Shown piece by piece: positions 36,097-45,262 of a DNA stretch of 64,000 bases (positions within the stretch are counted from its first letter, which is position 1; each line of letters begins with the position of its first letter). The DNA is from Paramesorhizobium salinisoli (GTDB lineage: Bacteria; Pseudomonadota; Alphaproteobacteria; Rhizobiales; Rhizobiaceae). Where the stretch lies: positions 186,001-250,000 of the forward strand of contig NZ_QOZG01000007.1 in assembly GCF_003335045.1 (NCBI RefSeq). The letters run 5' to 3'. A program made the position numbers and the translations under genes. The notes below the pieces were generated by a model. That model was given only the letters and a program-made list of their open reading frames with translations, had not been told where the DNA came from and ran no database searches.

Positions 36097-36297
36097 ATGA
36101 CGCTCAGAGACCTTAAAGAAGATAGACTATTATACATTGCAGACATTTTGCGGGAGTTGCATAAAATGGCCAAAAGAGACGATTTTGGGCTCGTACCATA
36201 TATAATCTTGATGGCCGTCATAGAGGCTGAGCATACTTATTGCGACGACCTCGTTCGAGGTAATAGAAACCTCAGGATGGAGAGAAATGCGAACTGA
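36097..36297 (+). CDS. Small helical protein of unknown function
   Basis: 66 residues behind a G-rich site (GTGGGGGAAAC). Sequence TLRDLKEDRLLYIADILREL and DDFGLVPYIILMAVIEAEHT suggests two or three amphipathic helices. Short proteins like this occur in rhizobial genomes without known function. The gene and its upstream region are AT-rich, suggesting foreign origin. It is followed by a hairpin. Confidence 0.55.
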   Translation: MTLRDLKEDRLLYIADILRELHKMAKRDDFGLVPYIILMAVIEAEHTYCDDLVRGNRNLRMERNAN

Positions 36298-36324
36298 TAT
36301 TAAGTTCTTTCAATGCATTTGATA

Positions 36325-36350
36325 GTGTGCCGCCTTTGCCGGCGGCGCAC
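36325..36350 (+). terminator. Hairpin after the small helical gene
   Basis: GTGTGCCGCC, loop TTTGCC, GGCGGCGCAC: a ten-base-pair stem with one G-T wobble, 27 bases after the stop, followed by TTAAT. Weak T-run, so termination is probable but not certain. Confidence 0.5.
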
Positions 36351-36385
36351 TTAATCCATCGCGTTCCTTTTGGAGTCGATGAAGA

Positions 36386-36555
36386 TTACTGCCTCTTCAT
36401 TTCGCGATCAGCCCAAACCATGTTCTCCGGGTCGTTCAACGCGGGGTCTCTGGGTTCAATGAAATCCAGGCCGAAGGTGTGTTTGAGCCCGAGCAGGCGA
36501 GGAAACCATTCCACGCCGTAGCGTCCTGTAAAGCCAAGGCCACCCATTTCTTGCA
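36386..36555 (-). pseudogene. C-terminal coding remnant, family unknown
   Basis: One minus-strand frame reads GGLGFTGRYGVEWFPRLLG, LKHTFGLDFIEPRDPALNDP and ENMVWADREMKRQ to a TAA at 36386. It looks strongly protein-like but has no start and is cut off upstream. It is the tail of an unidentified gene. Confidence 0.35.
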
Positions 36556-36637
36556 GTCAGAACGCATCAATGCGCGCTGACGCGGGCTGCGTCCGGTGCT
36601 GCCGACTGAATCTGGCAAGGGGAGGTATATGGATAGT

Positions 36638-36730
36638 CTATTGCTCCCACCAAAACTTGATCAGCAGGCAAAGCGTGAACAGGAGCATCGCGCCCGATAT
36701 GATGGCTTCAACGGTGTAGAAGATGCTCAT
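36638..36730 (-). CDS. Possible 30-residue single-membrane-span peptide
   Basis: ATG 36730 follows a GAGAGGAATAGG ribosome site. The product, starting MSIFYTVEAIISGAMLLF and ending in KFWWEQ, is one hydrophobic helix with a short charged tail, like known small membrane proteins that bind larger complexes. It lies directly after the SH3 gene on the same strand. Too short for family assignment; a real product is plausible only. Confidence 0.4.
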   Translation of the reverse strand: MSIFYTVEAIISGAMLLFTLCLLIKFWWEQ

Positions 36731-36743
36731 TGTCCTATTCCTC

Positions 36744-37357
36744 TCAAAAGTAGCAAACCGGGTTGCGTCCACCTGGGCGACTGTATGCGCTTCTACCCCC
36801 GCACAGTCGGCCGTTGCGCATAAGGTCGTATGGGCAATCGCAGGTACCGACATAAGGAGATCGTACGGCGTCACCGGACCGGCGAGATGCAGGCAGCCTG
36901 GCCGCCACAGGAGGTGCCGGCGATCGGGGCTTCGCTTTTGGCGCCGGCTTCGGTGGAGGGGTCTCTGAGACATAGAAACCGTAAACCCATCCCGTCCGGT
37001 TCCGATATGAGATGCTGAACCAATCCGACCGCTTATTCTGAACTAGGACGGTTTGTCCGGCATTGATGGTCTGAATGACCGCCGATGACGTATTGGGATC
37101 TGCGCGCATGTTGACGCGTCTGGTGGTGAAGACGTGCTTGCCGACAAGGGGTCTCGATCGACCATGGAAAACTGGTCCGCCAAACGCGGGGAAGTGGATT
37201 GTACGAACGCAAGCGGCTGCCGAGGCTGAGGGGAAGGTGGCTGGGCAATAACCGGCTCGACCGGCCGCGAATCCTTCTTAGGCTCGTCGGCGCCAAAAAG
37301 CTTGCCTATCAGGAACAGCGCCACAACGCCAAAGAACCAGGTCTTTGCCTTCGACAA
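36744..37357 (-). pseudogene. SH3-domain protein with a single-base frameshift
   Basis: From TTG 37357 the frame gives a membrane or signal segment (KTWFFGVVALFLIGKLFG) and a Pro-rich linker, then runs out of frame at a C-run (plus-strand GGGG at 37148-37151). Adding one C restores LVGKHVFTTRRVNMRADPNT, VLVQNKRSDWFSISYRNRTG and WVYGFYVS, a bacterial SH3 domain. It ends in the Cys-rich tail CDCPYDLMRNGRLCGGRSAY and NPVCYF. The tail, with four cysteines, is common in rhizobial SH3 proteins. Either a fresh pseudogene or a homopolymer error. Confidence 0.72.
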
Positions 37358-37404
37358 TTTTACAACCCCAGGCGCCCCATTGGCTCAAAGCAAAAAGATC
37401 AGTC

Positions 37405-37881
37405 TCATACGCTCCAGCCCGGCCAAGTTCCGTCGAACATCGGCTGGCCAGCGCACCGGTAGTCATAGACGAAGCGTCCGGTGGATCGGTCCCGGCACCG
37501 CCAGATTAGCTGATAGTTCTGGTTGTAGAATTGATCCCAAGCAACCCCGTAAGAGCCGTAGTTTGGGTGCCGGGGATAATATCCTCCGCCGTAGCCGTTG
37601 TGAACTGCGGCCCCTGCAGCGCCAGCAACAGTCGCCACTGCTATTCCAGCCGCGATGGAGTTGTCAGTTGCAATGAGCCGTTGACACTTTTCAACGGTCG
37701 CGCCGCGGCGAACGAGAAGGTTCGCGATTTTCAGCCGATTGTTGTGGTCGGCTTCCGTAGCGAGATCTCGACAAAGAGCGTTCGTGCTTTTGCCAGTGAG
37801 ATCCTTGTTTGTGATAGCCGAATTCGTCGTGCAGCCGGATAAGGCCATGGCTGCACTTAGCAACAGCGCTGTCGATTTCAT
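37405..37881 (-). CDS. Putative lipoprotein of unknown function
   Basis: 158 residues. Signal with lipobox AMALSGC (Cys 17) predicts a lipid-anchored envelope protein. The mature part has a charged helical stretch (LCRDLATEADHNNRLKIANL), a glycine-zipper-like hydrophobic stretch (AAGIAVATVAGAAGAAVHNG) and a Tyr/Asn/Trp-rich tail. The glycine zipper suggests membrane association. Same orientation as the SH3 gene but 47 bases apart from it. No family name available. Confidence 0.65.
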   Translation of the reverse strand: MKSTALLLSAAMALSGCTTNSAITNKDLTGKSTNALCRDLATEADHNNRLKIANLLVRRGATVEKCQRLIATDNSIAAGIAVATVAGAAGAAVHNGYGGGYYPRHPNYGSYGVAWDQFYNQNYQLIWRCRDRSTGRFVYDYRCAGQPMFDGTWPGWSV

Positions 37882-38019
37882 TGTTGTCCCCCATGCCCGT
37901 CACCATTATTGCAACAACCAGGGGGCGAGAGTCTACCTCAAAGAATGCCACCTTTGGCGGCAAAGATGGGAAAATGTCGGCGGGCGATAAGCAGCCCAGG
38001 CTGCCACAATCCTAAACAC

Positions 38020-38285
38020 CTGGCGATGGATTTCCTTTGATACGATGTCTGCCCGGCAACCCGAACACTATCAAGCCTATGGGTGTGGCGGTTGGTGGTA
38101 ATCTTGCCGGCGTGACCGATAATTGCCCGATGGTGCTATCGGAATAATCGAGATCAGCGGCAACGGACGCAAAGCTATGGCGCAGGATATGAGCGGCAAC
38201 CGTCAGGTTGACGTCCCTGCGTCGCGGCATGCCGGGGCATGAGCCGCTCCAGGGGCGTGAACCCGTAGATCCGCTTGGTGTTTTT
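38020..38285 (-). mobile_element. Tyrosine recombinase (integrase) C-terminal remnant
   Basis: Minus-strand reading includes AAHILRHSFASVAADLDYSD with the catalytic H-x-x-R-H box, then after a frameshift GHAGKITTNRHTHRLDSVRV, matching the end of phage-type integrases. The catalytic tyrosine position (normally RYVHH) is occupied by NRHTH, so the nucleophile is lost. N-terminal domains are absent. A dead integrase suggests a former integrative element here. Confidence 0.7.
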
Positions 38286-38399
38286 CGTTGACCGTGGTCA
38301 AGGCTAACAAATAAGAGAGCCTTCGATGAAGCTGTGCATACCCTCATATGTCGGGCTTTTCTTTAATTTCCCTCAAGCGGCGACTGGTATGATGAGAAA

Positions 38400-40190
38400 A
38401 TGAGAATAAGCGTCATCACCAATTGGGCCTATGGCATCACCCTGGCTTTGACGGCTCTTTCAGGAGCTTCCTTCATCATGTCGTCCCGCAGCGCCGTCGA
38501 GGAACGATCGGCGGTGGCGGAGCATCTGGCACTCGATACGCTGGTGGAAGAGCTCGCTCTGGGAGCAGAGGTACGCGGCGACGACGCGCGGCTTTACGTG
38601 ATGCGGGGCGGTGACCGTCACCTGCAAGCGTTTCATGCTGACGAGGAAACGGAGCGGCGCCTGGAGGCAGCCGCAGCCAAGCTCTCATCTCAGGGACTAT
38701 CGTCTGGAGAAGCCAAAGCGCTGAGCGAAATTGGGAAGGATTCCGAGGAACTCGATAAGATCGAAGTAGCTGCCATCCAGGCCTTTCAAGGCGGAGACAA
38801 GAGCGCGGCGCAGGATTTGGTCTTCGGATCGGAACACGAAAGGCTCCAAAAAGCGCTTCTGGCCTCTGTCGCCCATTTTCGTGATCTGATTGCGGCGCGG
38901 ACCACTTCTCAGCTTGAGGCGGCGCGATCCCGTAGCGACTGGTGGAGCCTCCTCGCAAAGATCATGCTGGGATTGACGGGGGCCCTGTTTCTGTCTGTGC
39001 TTTACTTCATCTTGCGGCGGCGGGTCGCGATGCCGCTCATGCGCATGACCGGGATCGTCGGCAGGCTGGCGAAGCAGGACTATTCGGTCGAAGTTCCCGT
39101 CGACCGCCGCCGTGATGAAATTGGCGAGATGAACGAGGCTATCCAGATCTTTCGCGCAAACGGTATCGAGCGTGATCGGCTCGATGCTGAAAGAAGGGCG
39201 GATCAGCACACAAAGGATCTCATCCTGCAGTTGATGCATCGTGTGCAGGCATGTCGGAGCCAGGAGGAGCTTGCAGGTGTTGTCGTGCGCTTTGGTCCTC
39301 AGATCTTTCCCGACATCGCTGGCAGCCTTTACATGCTTAATGAAAGCAAAACATCGCTGACGCGCGCCGGCCTGTGGCTGGAGCCTCGACACTCGGCAGC
39401 AGCCTTCCCTGCAACTTCGTGCTGGGGATTGCGCCGTGGCCGGCCCCATATGAGCCGGGAGAACGAACACGACGTGCCGTGCCAACATCTGGACGGCACA
39501 GCCGTAACGGCTCTATGCGTTCCGCTGACGGCCCAGGGCGAGATAATCGGGCTTCTCTATTTGGAGGAGCGCGGGGAGGAGGCCCTTGAGCTCGGTGGGT
39601 CAAGGCTTTATCTTGAGCTGATCGCGGAAAACCTTGGCTTGGCTATTGCAAATCTTCAAATGCAGGAAAAGTTGACCGCGCTTGCCAACCGCGATCCGCT
39701 TACGGGTCTCTTCAACCGCCGTTACCTGGATGAAACGCTGCAACAGCGGGCTCAGGGTCATCCCAGCGAGCCGCTCGCGTGTCTGATGATCGACATCGAC
39801 CATTTCAAGCGCTTTAACGATGAGTTCGGCCATGACGCAGGAGACATGGTCATGCAGTATGTCGGGCAGATTCTTCGTGAAACAGTGGGGCCGGTCGGCA
39901 ATCCCTACCGTTTCGGTGGAGAGGAGTTCACTGCGCTGCTGCCGGGCCTTGGCGAACAAGAAGGCGTCGAACTGGCTGAGACATTACGCCAGAAGATCAG
40001 CAGCGCTGCACTCTCCCATGCCGGTCGCCTCCTGGGTACAGTTTCAGTATCAGTTGGTGTCGCCGCGTCTCCGGAGGGAGGCTCGGTGGATACGCTCGTT
40101 ACGCGCGCCGATGCTGCGCTGCTGAAAGCCAAATCGGAAGGTCGCGATTGTACGATTGTTGCGAGCAGGATCAGGAGACCCGTGGCTTGA
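38400..40190 (+). CDS. Membrane diguanylate cyclase (HAMP-GAF-GGDEF)
   Basis: 596 residues. Layout: membrane segment at about 10-28, periplasmic helical sensor region to about 180, second membrane segment (LLAKIMLGLTGALFLSVLYF), HAMP, a GAF-like domain around 285-430 (ALCVPLTAQGEIIGLLYLEE), then GGDEF from about 430. The active site reads RFGGEEF, a functional variant, with LMIDIDHFKRFNDEFGHDAG for metal and GTP. The inhibitory RxxD site is absent five residues upstream. It should make cyclic di-GMP in response to a periplasmic and a cytosolic signal. No phosphodiesterase domain. Confidence 0.9.
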   Translation: MRISVITNWAYGITLALTALSGASFIMSSRSAVEERSAVAEHLALDTLVEELALGAEVRGDDARLYVMRGGDRHLQAFHADEETERRLEAAAAKLSSQGLSSGEAKALSEIGKDSEELDKIEVAAIQAFQGGDKSAAQDLVFGSEHERLQKALLASVAHFRDLIAARTTSQLEAARSRSDWWSLLAKIMLGLTGALFLSVLYFILRRRVAMPLMRMTGIVGRLAKQDYSVEVPVDRRRDEIGEMNEAIQIFRANGIERDRLDAERRADQHTKDLILQLMHRVQACRSQEELAGVVVRFGPQIFPDIAGSLYMLNESKTSLTRAGLWLEPRHSAAAFPATSCWGLRRGRPHMSRENEHDVPCQHLDGTAVTALCVPLTAQGEIIGLLYLEERGEEALELGGSRLYLELIAENLGLAIANLQMQEKLTALANRDPLTGLFNRRYLDETLQQRAQGHPSEPLACLMIDIDHFKRFNDEFGHDAGDMVMQYVGQILRETVGPVGNPYRFGGEEFTALLPGLGEQEGVELAETLRQKISSAALSHAGRLLGTVSVSVGVAASPEGGSVDTLVTRADAALLKAKSEGRDCTIVASRIRRPVA

Positions 40191-40609
40191 ATTGAAGTCC
40201 GGACCTAAGTAGGCCGGTAACCGACAAGTTCATGAAAGTCATGCGCCGATTTATCTGCACAACACATTTCAGGATGCGGTCGATGCGTTTGAAGACTGGA
40301 TTGCAGGCGCTGATGAACCTGCAGTCGATGTGAATGGCAAGATTACACGCACCAGCGGTGTCTTCCGACGCCTGTGGAGTTGCACGGATCCGATTCCGAT
40401 GCGTGCGCTCGATTTCTCTGAGCCAAGCCGAGCTGTAGACCACACAGACTGGTGGATAGCCGGGATGTCGCCCATCGTCAGGGTGGAAGCCGGCAACCAT
40501 CCGGCTGCACACGTCCACCGCCAGGTGAGCCATGTGCGGCCGGTTGGCATGCTCGTCTCTTCGTGTAGTCGTCTTGACGATCTTAAACTCGCCCCGACCC
40601 GATCGCTGA
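40191..40609 (-). mobile_element. Mosaic of Mu/TniA-type transposase and plasmid-gene remnants
   Basis: On the minus strand, about 40450-40600 reads GEFKIVKTTTRRDEHANRPH and MAHLAVDVCSRMVAGFHP, resembling the catalytic-core start of Mu/TniA-type DDE transposases, with the first aspartate context (IDHT) already lost. On the plus strand, 40243-40410 reads YLHNTFQDAVDAFEDWIAG, VNGKITRTSGVFRRLWSCTD, resembling from memory a small rhizobial plasmid protein. Neither is a complete gene. The order suggests nested insertions and deletions. Confidence 0.5.
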
Positions 40610-41741
40610 TTATTTAACTCCACCCCACGCGACCGGATAATTGGGCATATCCTGGCAACCGCACATCGCGTAGTGCAGCGGCGGCATCTTGTCGTTGATG
40701 TACGTGTCCAGCGTCTCCTGGGTGATAGCCGGCTGCGGCAGCACCCACTCGGGGCCAGGAACTGCTTCACCCTTGAGGATCCTTACCGCCGCGATGATCG
40801 GCGTACGCCATTGATAGGTCGGATAGGTCGGGGCAATCGCCTTCATGTCGAGCGCGCGCCACTTTTGCAGGAAGTCCTGCTGGTCCTCCCCGACGAAGAC
40901 AGGGATATCGTGGCCGCCATCCTCGAAAGCTTCGACGGCGGCAACCGCCGTCGCGCCGGCATCCATCCAGACGGCGTCAATGCTGCCGCGCTGGAGATAA
41001 TCTTCCACGATCGATTTGGTCTTGGCATTGTCGCCGTCGGTGAATTCGGCGCCAACAATGTTCAGTCCGGCGTTATCGAGGATGCGGCGGCCTGCCGAAT
41101 AGCGGGTTTCAAGCACATCGACGCCAGGCAGGATGCGCAGCATCAGCACGTTTGCGCCTGGCTTGACATTGTCGGCGATGAACTGGGCCCCCTGTATGCC
41201 GAAGCCGTAGCCGCCGACGGGATGGATGAAGGTAACGGGGCAGTCGGTCTGCACGCCGCGGTCGAAGACGATGACGGGCAGCTTTTTGCAGGCAGCCTCG
41301 ACAGCGGGTGTCAGTGCGGCCGTGGTGTTGGGCGACACGATCAGGATGTCGCAATTGCCGCTTGCCAAAAGGTCGGCGATGTCGGCGATCTGCTTGTCGT
41401 CGGAGCCTTCCGCGTCAACATGAACGAACTTGCCGATTTCCGGATGCAGGGCAACCTCTTGCGTCATGTTGGTGAAGCCTACCACCCGCCAGGGATTGTT
41501 AACGCCCGCATTGGAGAAGCAGACGGTGTGAGGGCCTTCCTTGGCGTACTTCGCCGTGTCGGCCATCTTGTCCACCAGATACTGCACCCACGGCTTTCCT
41601 TCCGGCCCATTCGGCGCCATTGAGAGTTGCTCAAGCTGGCGCGCATACTCCTCCGGATCATTGAAATTTTGCGCAATCGTAGCACTCGACGCGGCGAGCA
41701 CCATGCTCGCTGCAAGCGCATGTGACAGGAATTTCTTCATC
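40610..41741 (-). CDS. Sugar ABC transporter periplasmic binding protein
   Basis: 376 residues from ATG 41741, chosen for the signal peptide (MKKFLSHALAASMVLAASSA) and a GGGAGGAAAC ribosome site. The mature protein is of the RbsB/peripla_BP_4 type: HTVCFSNAGVNNPWRVVGF, ADLLASGNCDILIVSPNTTA, KKLPVIVFDRGV and GAQFIADNVKPGANVLML. It ends with a Cys-containing tail (MCGCQDMPNYP). It is the first gene of the transporter operon in protein terms but lies last in transcription order. Ligand probably a sugar or polyol. Confidence 0.88.
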
Positions 41742-41772
41742 GTGTTTCCTCCCTTTCGATGATGATTGTGGG

Positions 41773-42765
41773 CTATTGCCCGGTTCGTTTGCGGCGGTAC
41801 ATGGCAAGGGCCACCGCCACGATGAGGATGAGCCCCTGAACGACCTGCCGGACGGGTTGCGGCAGGCTCAAGAAATTCAGAAGCGTGAAAATGGCGGTCA
41901 ATGTAAGCGCGCCTGCAATGGCGGCCGGCACGGAGCCGCGCCCGCCCAGAAGCTGCGCGCCGCCGAGCACGGCCGCTGTGATCGCCTGCAGCTCGTAGCC
42001 CGTGCCGACATCGGTCGAGACACCGGCGAAACCGCCGAGCAGAATGCCTGTGACGACCGCGCTGAGCGAGGAAACGACGAAGGCGATGATGCGCACCCGG
42101 TTGACGGGCACACCCGCAAGCTGCGCCGCACGGGGGTTGTCGCCGATGGCGTGGATCATTCGACCCAGATTGGTACGGTGCATCAGCCAGTTGAGCACGA
42201 AGCCCACCGTGATGAGCACGATCAAAGCCACAGGGAGCATTCGGATCAGCGGCACGTCCATGATGTTGACGCGGCCGAAATAACGAAAGCTGTCGGGCAG
42301 GTATCCGCGCGGAGCTCCTCCCGACCACATGAAGGCAAAGCCGTTGAGCGTGATCATCATGCCGAGCGTGGCAATCAGCGACGGCACCTTGAGGTAGCAG
42401 ACCACCAGCCCGTTGATCAGACCGACGGCCAAGCCGATGCCGAACATGACCGGGATCACCCACCATGTCGCGTTCGGATCATTGTTCAACAGCATCGACG
42501 ACCCGACCACCACGAGCGTGATGAGGGAGCCTACGGACAGGTCGAAGCCGCCCGAAACGATTACATAGAGCTGGCCCGCGGCAAGAATGGCGAGAGGCGC
42601 GGCCCGCTTCAGGAAGTTCATGTAGCCGGCAGGCTCCGCGAAGGCCGGGTTGTTCAAGATGATCGCCACGATCAGGGCCGCCAGGATGAAATAGACAGGA
42701 TTGACCTGCGGCAGGCGGCGCGTGTGTGCGGCTTTCGGCGTGGTGGAGAGGATCTGGTCGCTCAT
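41773..42765 (-). CDS. Sugar ABC transporter permease 1 (RbsC type)
   Basis: 330 residues from ATG 42765, overlapping the other permease stop by four bases; the open frame upstream of that is antisense-like. About nine hydrophobic segments, with LYVIVSGGFDLSVGSLITL and the cytoplasmic EAA-like loop HAIGDNPRAAQLAGVPVNRV characteristic of BPD_transp_2 permeases. Together with permease 2 it forms a heterodimeric channel. Confidence 0.88.
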   Translation of the reverse strand: MSDQILSTTPKAAHTRRLPQVNPVYFILAALIVAIILNNPAFAEPAGYMNFLKRAAPLAILAAGQLYVIVSGGFDLSVGSLITLVVVGSSMLLNNDPNATWWVIPVMFGIGLAVGLINGLVVCYLKVPSLIATLGMMITLNGFAFMWSGGAPRGYLPDSFRYFGRVNIMDVPLIRMLPVALIVLITVGFVLNWLMHRTNLGRMIHAIGDNPRAAQLAGVPVNRVRIIAFVVSSLSAVVTGILLGGFAGVSTDVGTGYELQAITAAVLGGAQLLGGRGSVPAAIAGALTLTAIFTLLNFLSLPQPVRQVVQGLILIVAVALAMYRRKRTGQ

Positions 42766-43754
42766 CCGACGATCCTCCTTGAGCGGGCTGCATATAAAGC
42801 GACGGCGGCAACAATGATGGCGCCGCGAAGCACCTGCTTTACGAAGGCATCCACGCCGAGCACGTTGAAGATCGAGTCGATCAGCGAGAAGATCATCACG
42901 CCCGCCACAGTGCCCCAGATGCCGCCTCGTCCACCTGCCAGGACGGTGCCGCCGATCACCACGACGGCAATCGATTCCAGATCGTAAACGCCGTTTGCGC
43001 CGATCCACGGAGCGCCGGAGCGCAGCCGGCTGGCGAGATAGAGCCCTGCCAGTGTCGCGCAGAGCGAGCAGATGACATGGGTGATGACGATCACCTTCCG
43101 CGTCGAGATGCCGGCAAAATGCGCGGCATCCTGATTGCCCCCGACGGCATAGATGTTTGACCCGAAGCGGGTGAACCGCAGGACGAGGAAGGCGGCAATT
43201 GCCAGCGCGAAAAAGAACAGGATGGCGAAGGGAATGCCTGCCAAATTGCCATAGGCGAAGAACTGGAACTCGGGCGGCACCGACCCGGCGAAATTGGAAA
43301 CGAAGGCCGATAGACAGCCCTGGATCACAAGGCTCACGCCAAGCGTGGCGATCAGCGGGTTCACATCGAGACGGGTGATGATCAGCCCGTTGACAAGCCC
43401 GACCGTCACACCGAGCGCGAGCGCGGCAGCAACCGCGGGCACGATCATGGTCGGGGCGCCATTCATGATAACGGAGGCCAGAACGGCGGTCGCCGAAATC
43501 AGGCTCGCCACCGAGAGGTCGATCGAGGCGACGAGGATCACGAAGGTCTGACCGATCGCCGTGATCCCAAGTGCAATGGAACGACCGACGACCGCGAGCA
43601 GATTGCTCCAGTTGAGATATTGCGTCTGGCCGGTCATCACGCAAGCGGCGACATAGATCGCCACGGCAGCCATTAGCAGAAGCGCGGGCGCCCACCGGTC
43701 GAAGTGAAATCTGGGCCGGGTGGCCGGCACCTGTCCCACCGTGGCATCACTCAT
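42762..43754 (-). CDS. Sugar ABC transporter permease 2 (RbsC type)
   Basis: 330 residues, coupled to the ATPase gene by a four-base overlap. Signature blocks TFVILVASIDLSVASLISAT and YAVGGNQDAAHFAGISTRKV match RbsC-like permeases. Similar length to permease 1 but clearly divergent, so the pair is an old duplication rather than a recent repeat. Confidence 0.88.
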   Translation of the reverse strand: MSDATVGQVPATRPRFHFDRWAPALLLMAAVAIYVAACVMTGQTQYLNWSNLLAVVGRSIALGITAIGQTFVILVASIDLSVASLISATAVLASVIMNGAPTMIVPAVAAALALGVTVGLVNGLIITRLDVNPLIATLGVSLVIQGCLSAFVSNFAGSVPPEFQFFAYGNLAGIPFAILFFFALAIAAFLVLRFTRFGSNIYAVGGNQDAAHFAGISTRKVIVITHVICSLCATLAGLYLASRLRSGAPWIGANGVYDLESIAVVVIGGTVLAGGRGGIWGTVAGVMIFSLIDSIFNVLGVDAFVKQVLRGAIIVAAVALYAARSRRIVG

Positions 43755-45262
43755 GCCGCGGCCTCCTTCTCGCCGGTGGCATCGAGCATGATGGCGGTTT
43801 CGCTGGCGCCCCGGCCGTGTTCCGCAACGATCGCACCCTCCCGCATGACGAGAATGCGATCAGCCGCGCCGATCACCTCCGGCAGGTCCGACGAGATCAT
43901 GATGATGCCCGCGCCCGCCCGCGCCAGATCGCGCATCAGATGGTAGATCCGGGCCTTGGCATTTACGTCAATGCCGCGTGTGGGCTCGACGAAGATGAGC
44001 ACTCTGGGTTCGAGTGAGAGCCATCGGGCAAGAATGGCCTTCTGCTGATTGCCGCCGGAAAGCAGACGGATCTCCTGCTCGTAAGAGGCGGCCTTGACCT
44101 CCATGCGGTCCAATAGTGCGTCCATCCGGCCAAGATCGGCGAACCTGTTGCGCTTGTGGCTCGCGGCCAGGGATCCAAGGGCGCGCGACGTGAGCATGCC
44201 ATTGTCGCGCACAGACTGCATCAAGGCCAGCCCCTCACCCTTGCGGTCGCCCGGCAAGAGCCCGATGCCGGCCCGGATGGCCTGGCGCGGATGCATGAAA
44301 CGCACGCTTTCGCCGGCCAGCGTCATGGCGCCGGTCTCAAAGGGCAGTGCGCCGAAGATCGCCATTCCAAGCGCCACCCGCCCGGCACCCTGGATCCCGG
44401 CGAAGCCCAGGATCTCGCCGGCCCTGAGTTCGAAATTGATGTCGCGCAGCGCAGCGTTGCCGCCGCCGCGGACGGCCAGAATCGTCGCGCCTAGCTCGTC
44501 CGGCTGGGCGAAGGGTGCATAGAAATCGGCGATGTCGCGACCCACCATCGCGCGCACGATCGCAGCCGGTTGCGGCACGGTCTCGAAACGCGCGGCTATT
44601 TCGCCATCCTTGAGCACGGTCACCCGGTTCGCCAGGCGCGTAACTTCCCGCATGCGGTGGGTTATGTAGATGACGGCGGTTCCATGGGCGCGCAGGGCAT
44701 CGACGGTCTCGAACAATTTGCGGCATTCGGCTTCGTTGAGCGCGGCTGTCGGCTCATCCATCACCAGCACTTTGGCATTCAATGCGATGGCCTTCGCGAT
44801 CTCGACCATCTGCTGCGAAGCCACGTCGAGATCGACAACCAGCGCATCCGGATCGATGCGTTTGCCCGCGCCGAACATGTCGAGGACGCGGCGTGTTTCC
44901 GCGCGCATGGCCGCCTGGCGGAGCATGCCGTTGCGGGCCAGTTCACGGCCGAGGAAGATGTTCTGCGCGACCGTGCGCTCCGGCAGGAGCGAGAATTCCT
45001 GATAGATGACCGAAATGCCGGCATGAAGCGCATCGACGGGGTGGCGAAAGCGGGCAGCGCTTCCATCCACTACAATCTCGCCGTCGTCAGGCTGGTAGAC
45101 GCCGGACAGAACTTTGATCAATGTGGACTTGCCCGCACCGTTTTCGCCGACAAGCGCGTGAACCTCTCCCGCATGGCAAACAAGGCTTACGTCATTGAGC
45201 GCCGCAACGCCGGGAAAGCGTTTGCCGATACCGCGCATTTCAATGGCCGGGGTACTGATCAT
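43751..45262 (-). CDS. Sugar ABC transporter ATPase (two nucleotide-binding domains)
   Basis: 503 residues from ATG 45262, coupled to the isomerase gene (ATGA). Domain 1: Walker A VGENGAGKSTLIKVL, Walker B KVLVMDEPTAAL, switch His IYITHRM. Domain 2: degenerate P-loop (FAGIQGAGRVALGMAIFG), signature LLSGGNQQKAILARWL, Walker B LIFVEPTRGIDVNAK. This is the RbsA/MglA/XylG architecture in which only one composite site is fully active. Confidence 0.92.
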   Translation of the reverse strand: MISTPAIEMRGIGKRFPGVAALNDVSLVCHAGEVHALVGENGAGKSTLIKVLSGVYQPDDGEIVVDGSAARFRHPVDALHAGISVIYQEFSLLPERTVAQNIFLGRELARNGMLRQAAMRAETRRVLDMFGAGKRIDPDALVVDLDVASQQMVEIAKAIALNAKVLVMDEPTAALNEAECRKLFETVDALRAHGTAVIYITHRMREVTRLANRVTVLKDGEIAARFETVPQPAAIVRAMVGRDIADFYAPFAQPDELGATILAVRGGGNAALRDINFELRAGEILGFAGIQGAGRVALGMAIFGALPFETGAMTLAGESVRFMHPRQAIRAGIGLLPGDRKGEGLALMQSVRDNGMLTSRALGSLAASHKRNRFADLGRMDALLDRMEVKAASYEQEIRLLSGGNQQKAILARWLSLEPRVLIFVEPTRGIDVNAKARIYHLMRDLARAGAGIIMISSDLPEVIGAADRILVMREGAIVAEHGRGASETAIMLDATGEKEAAA

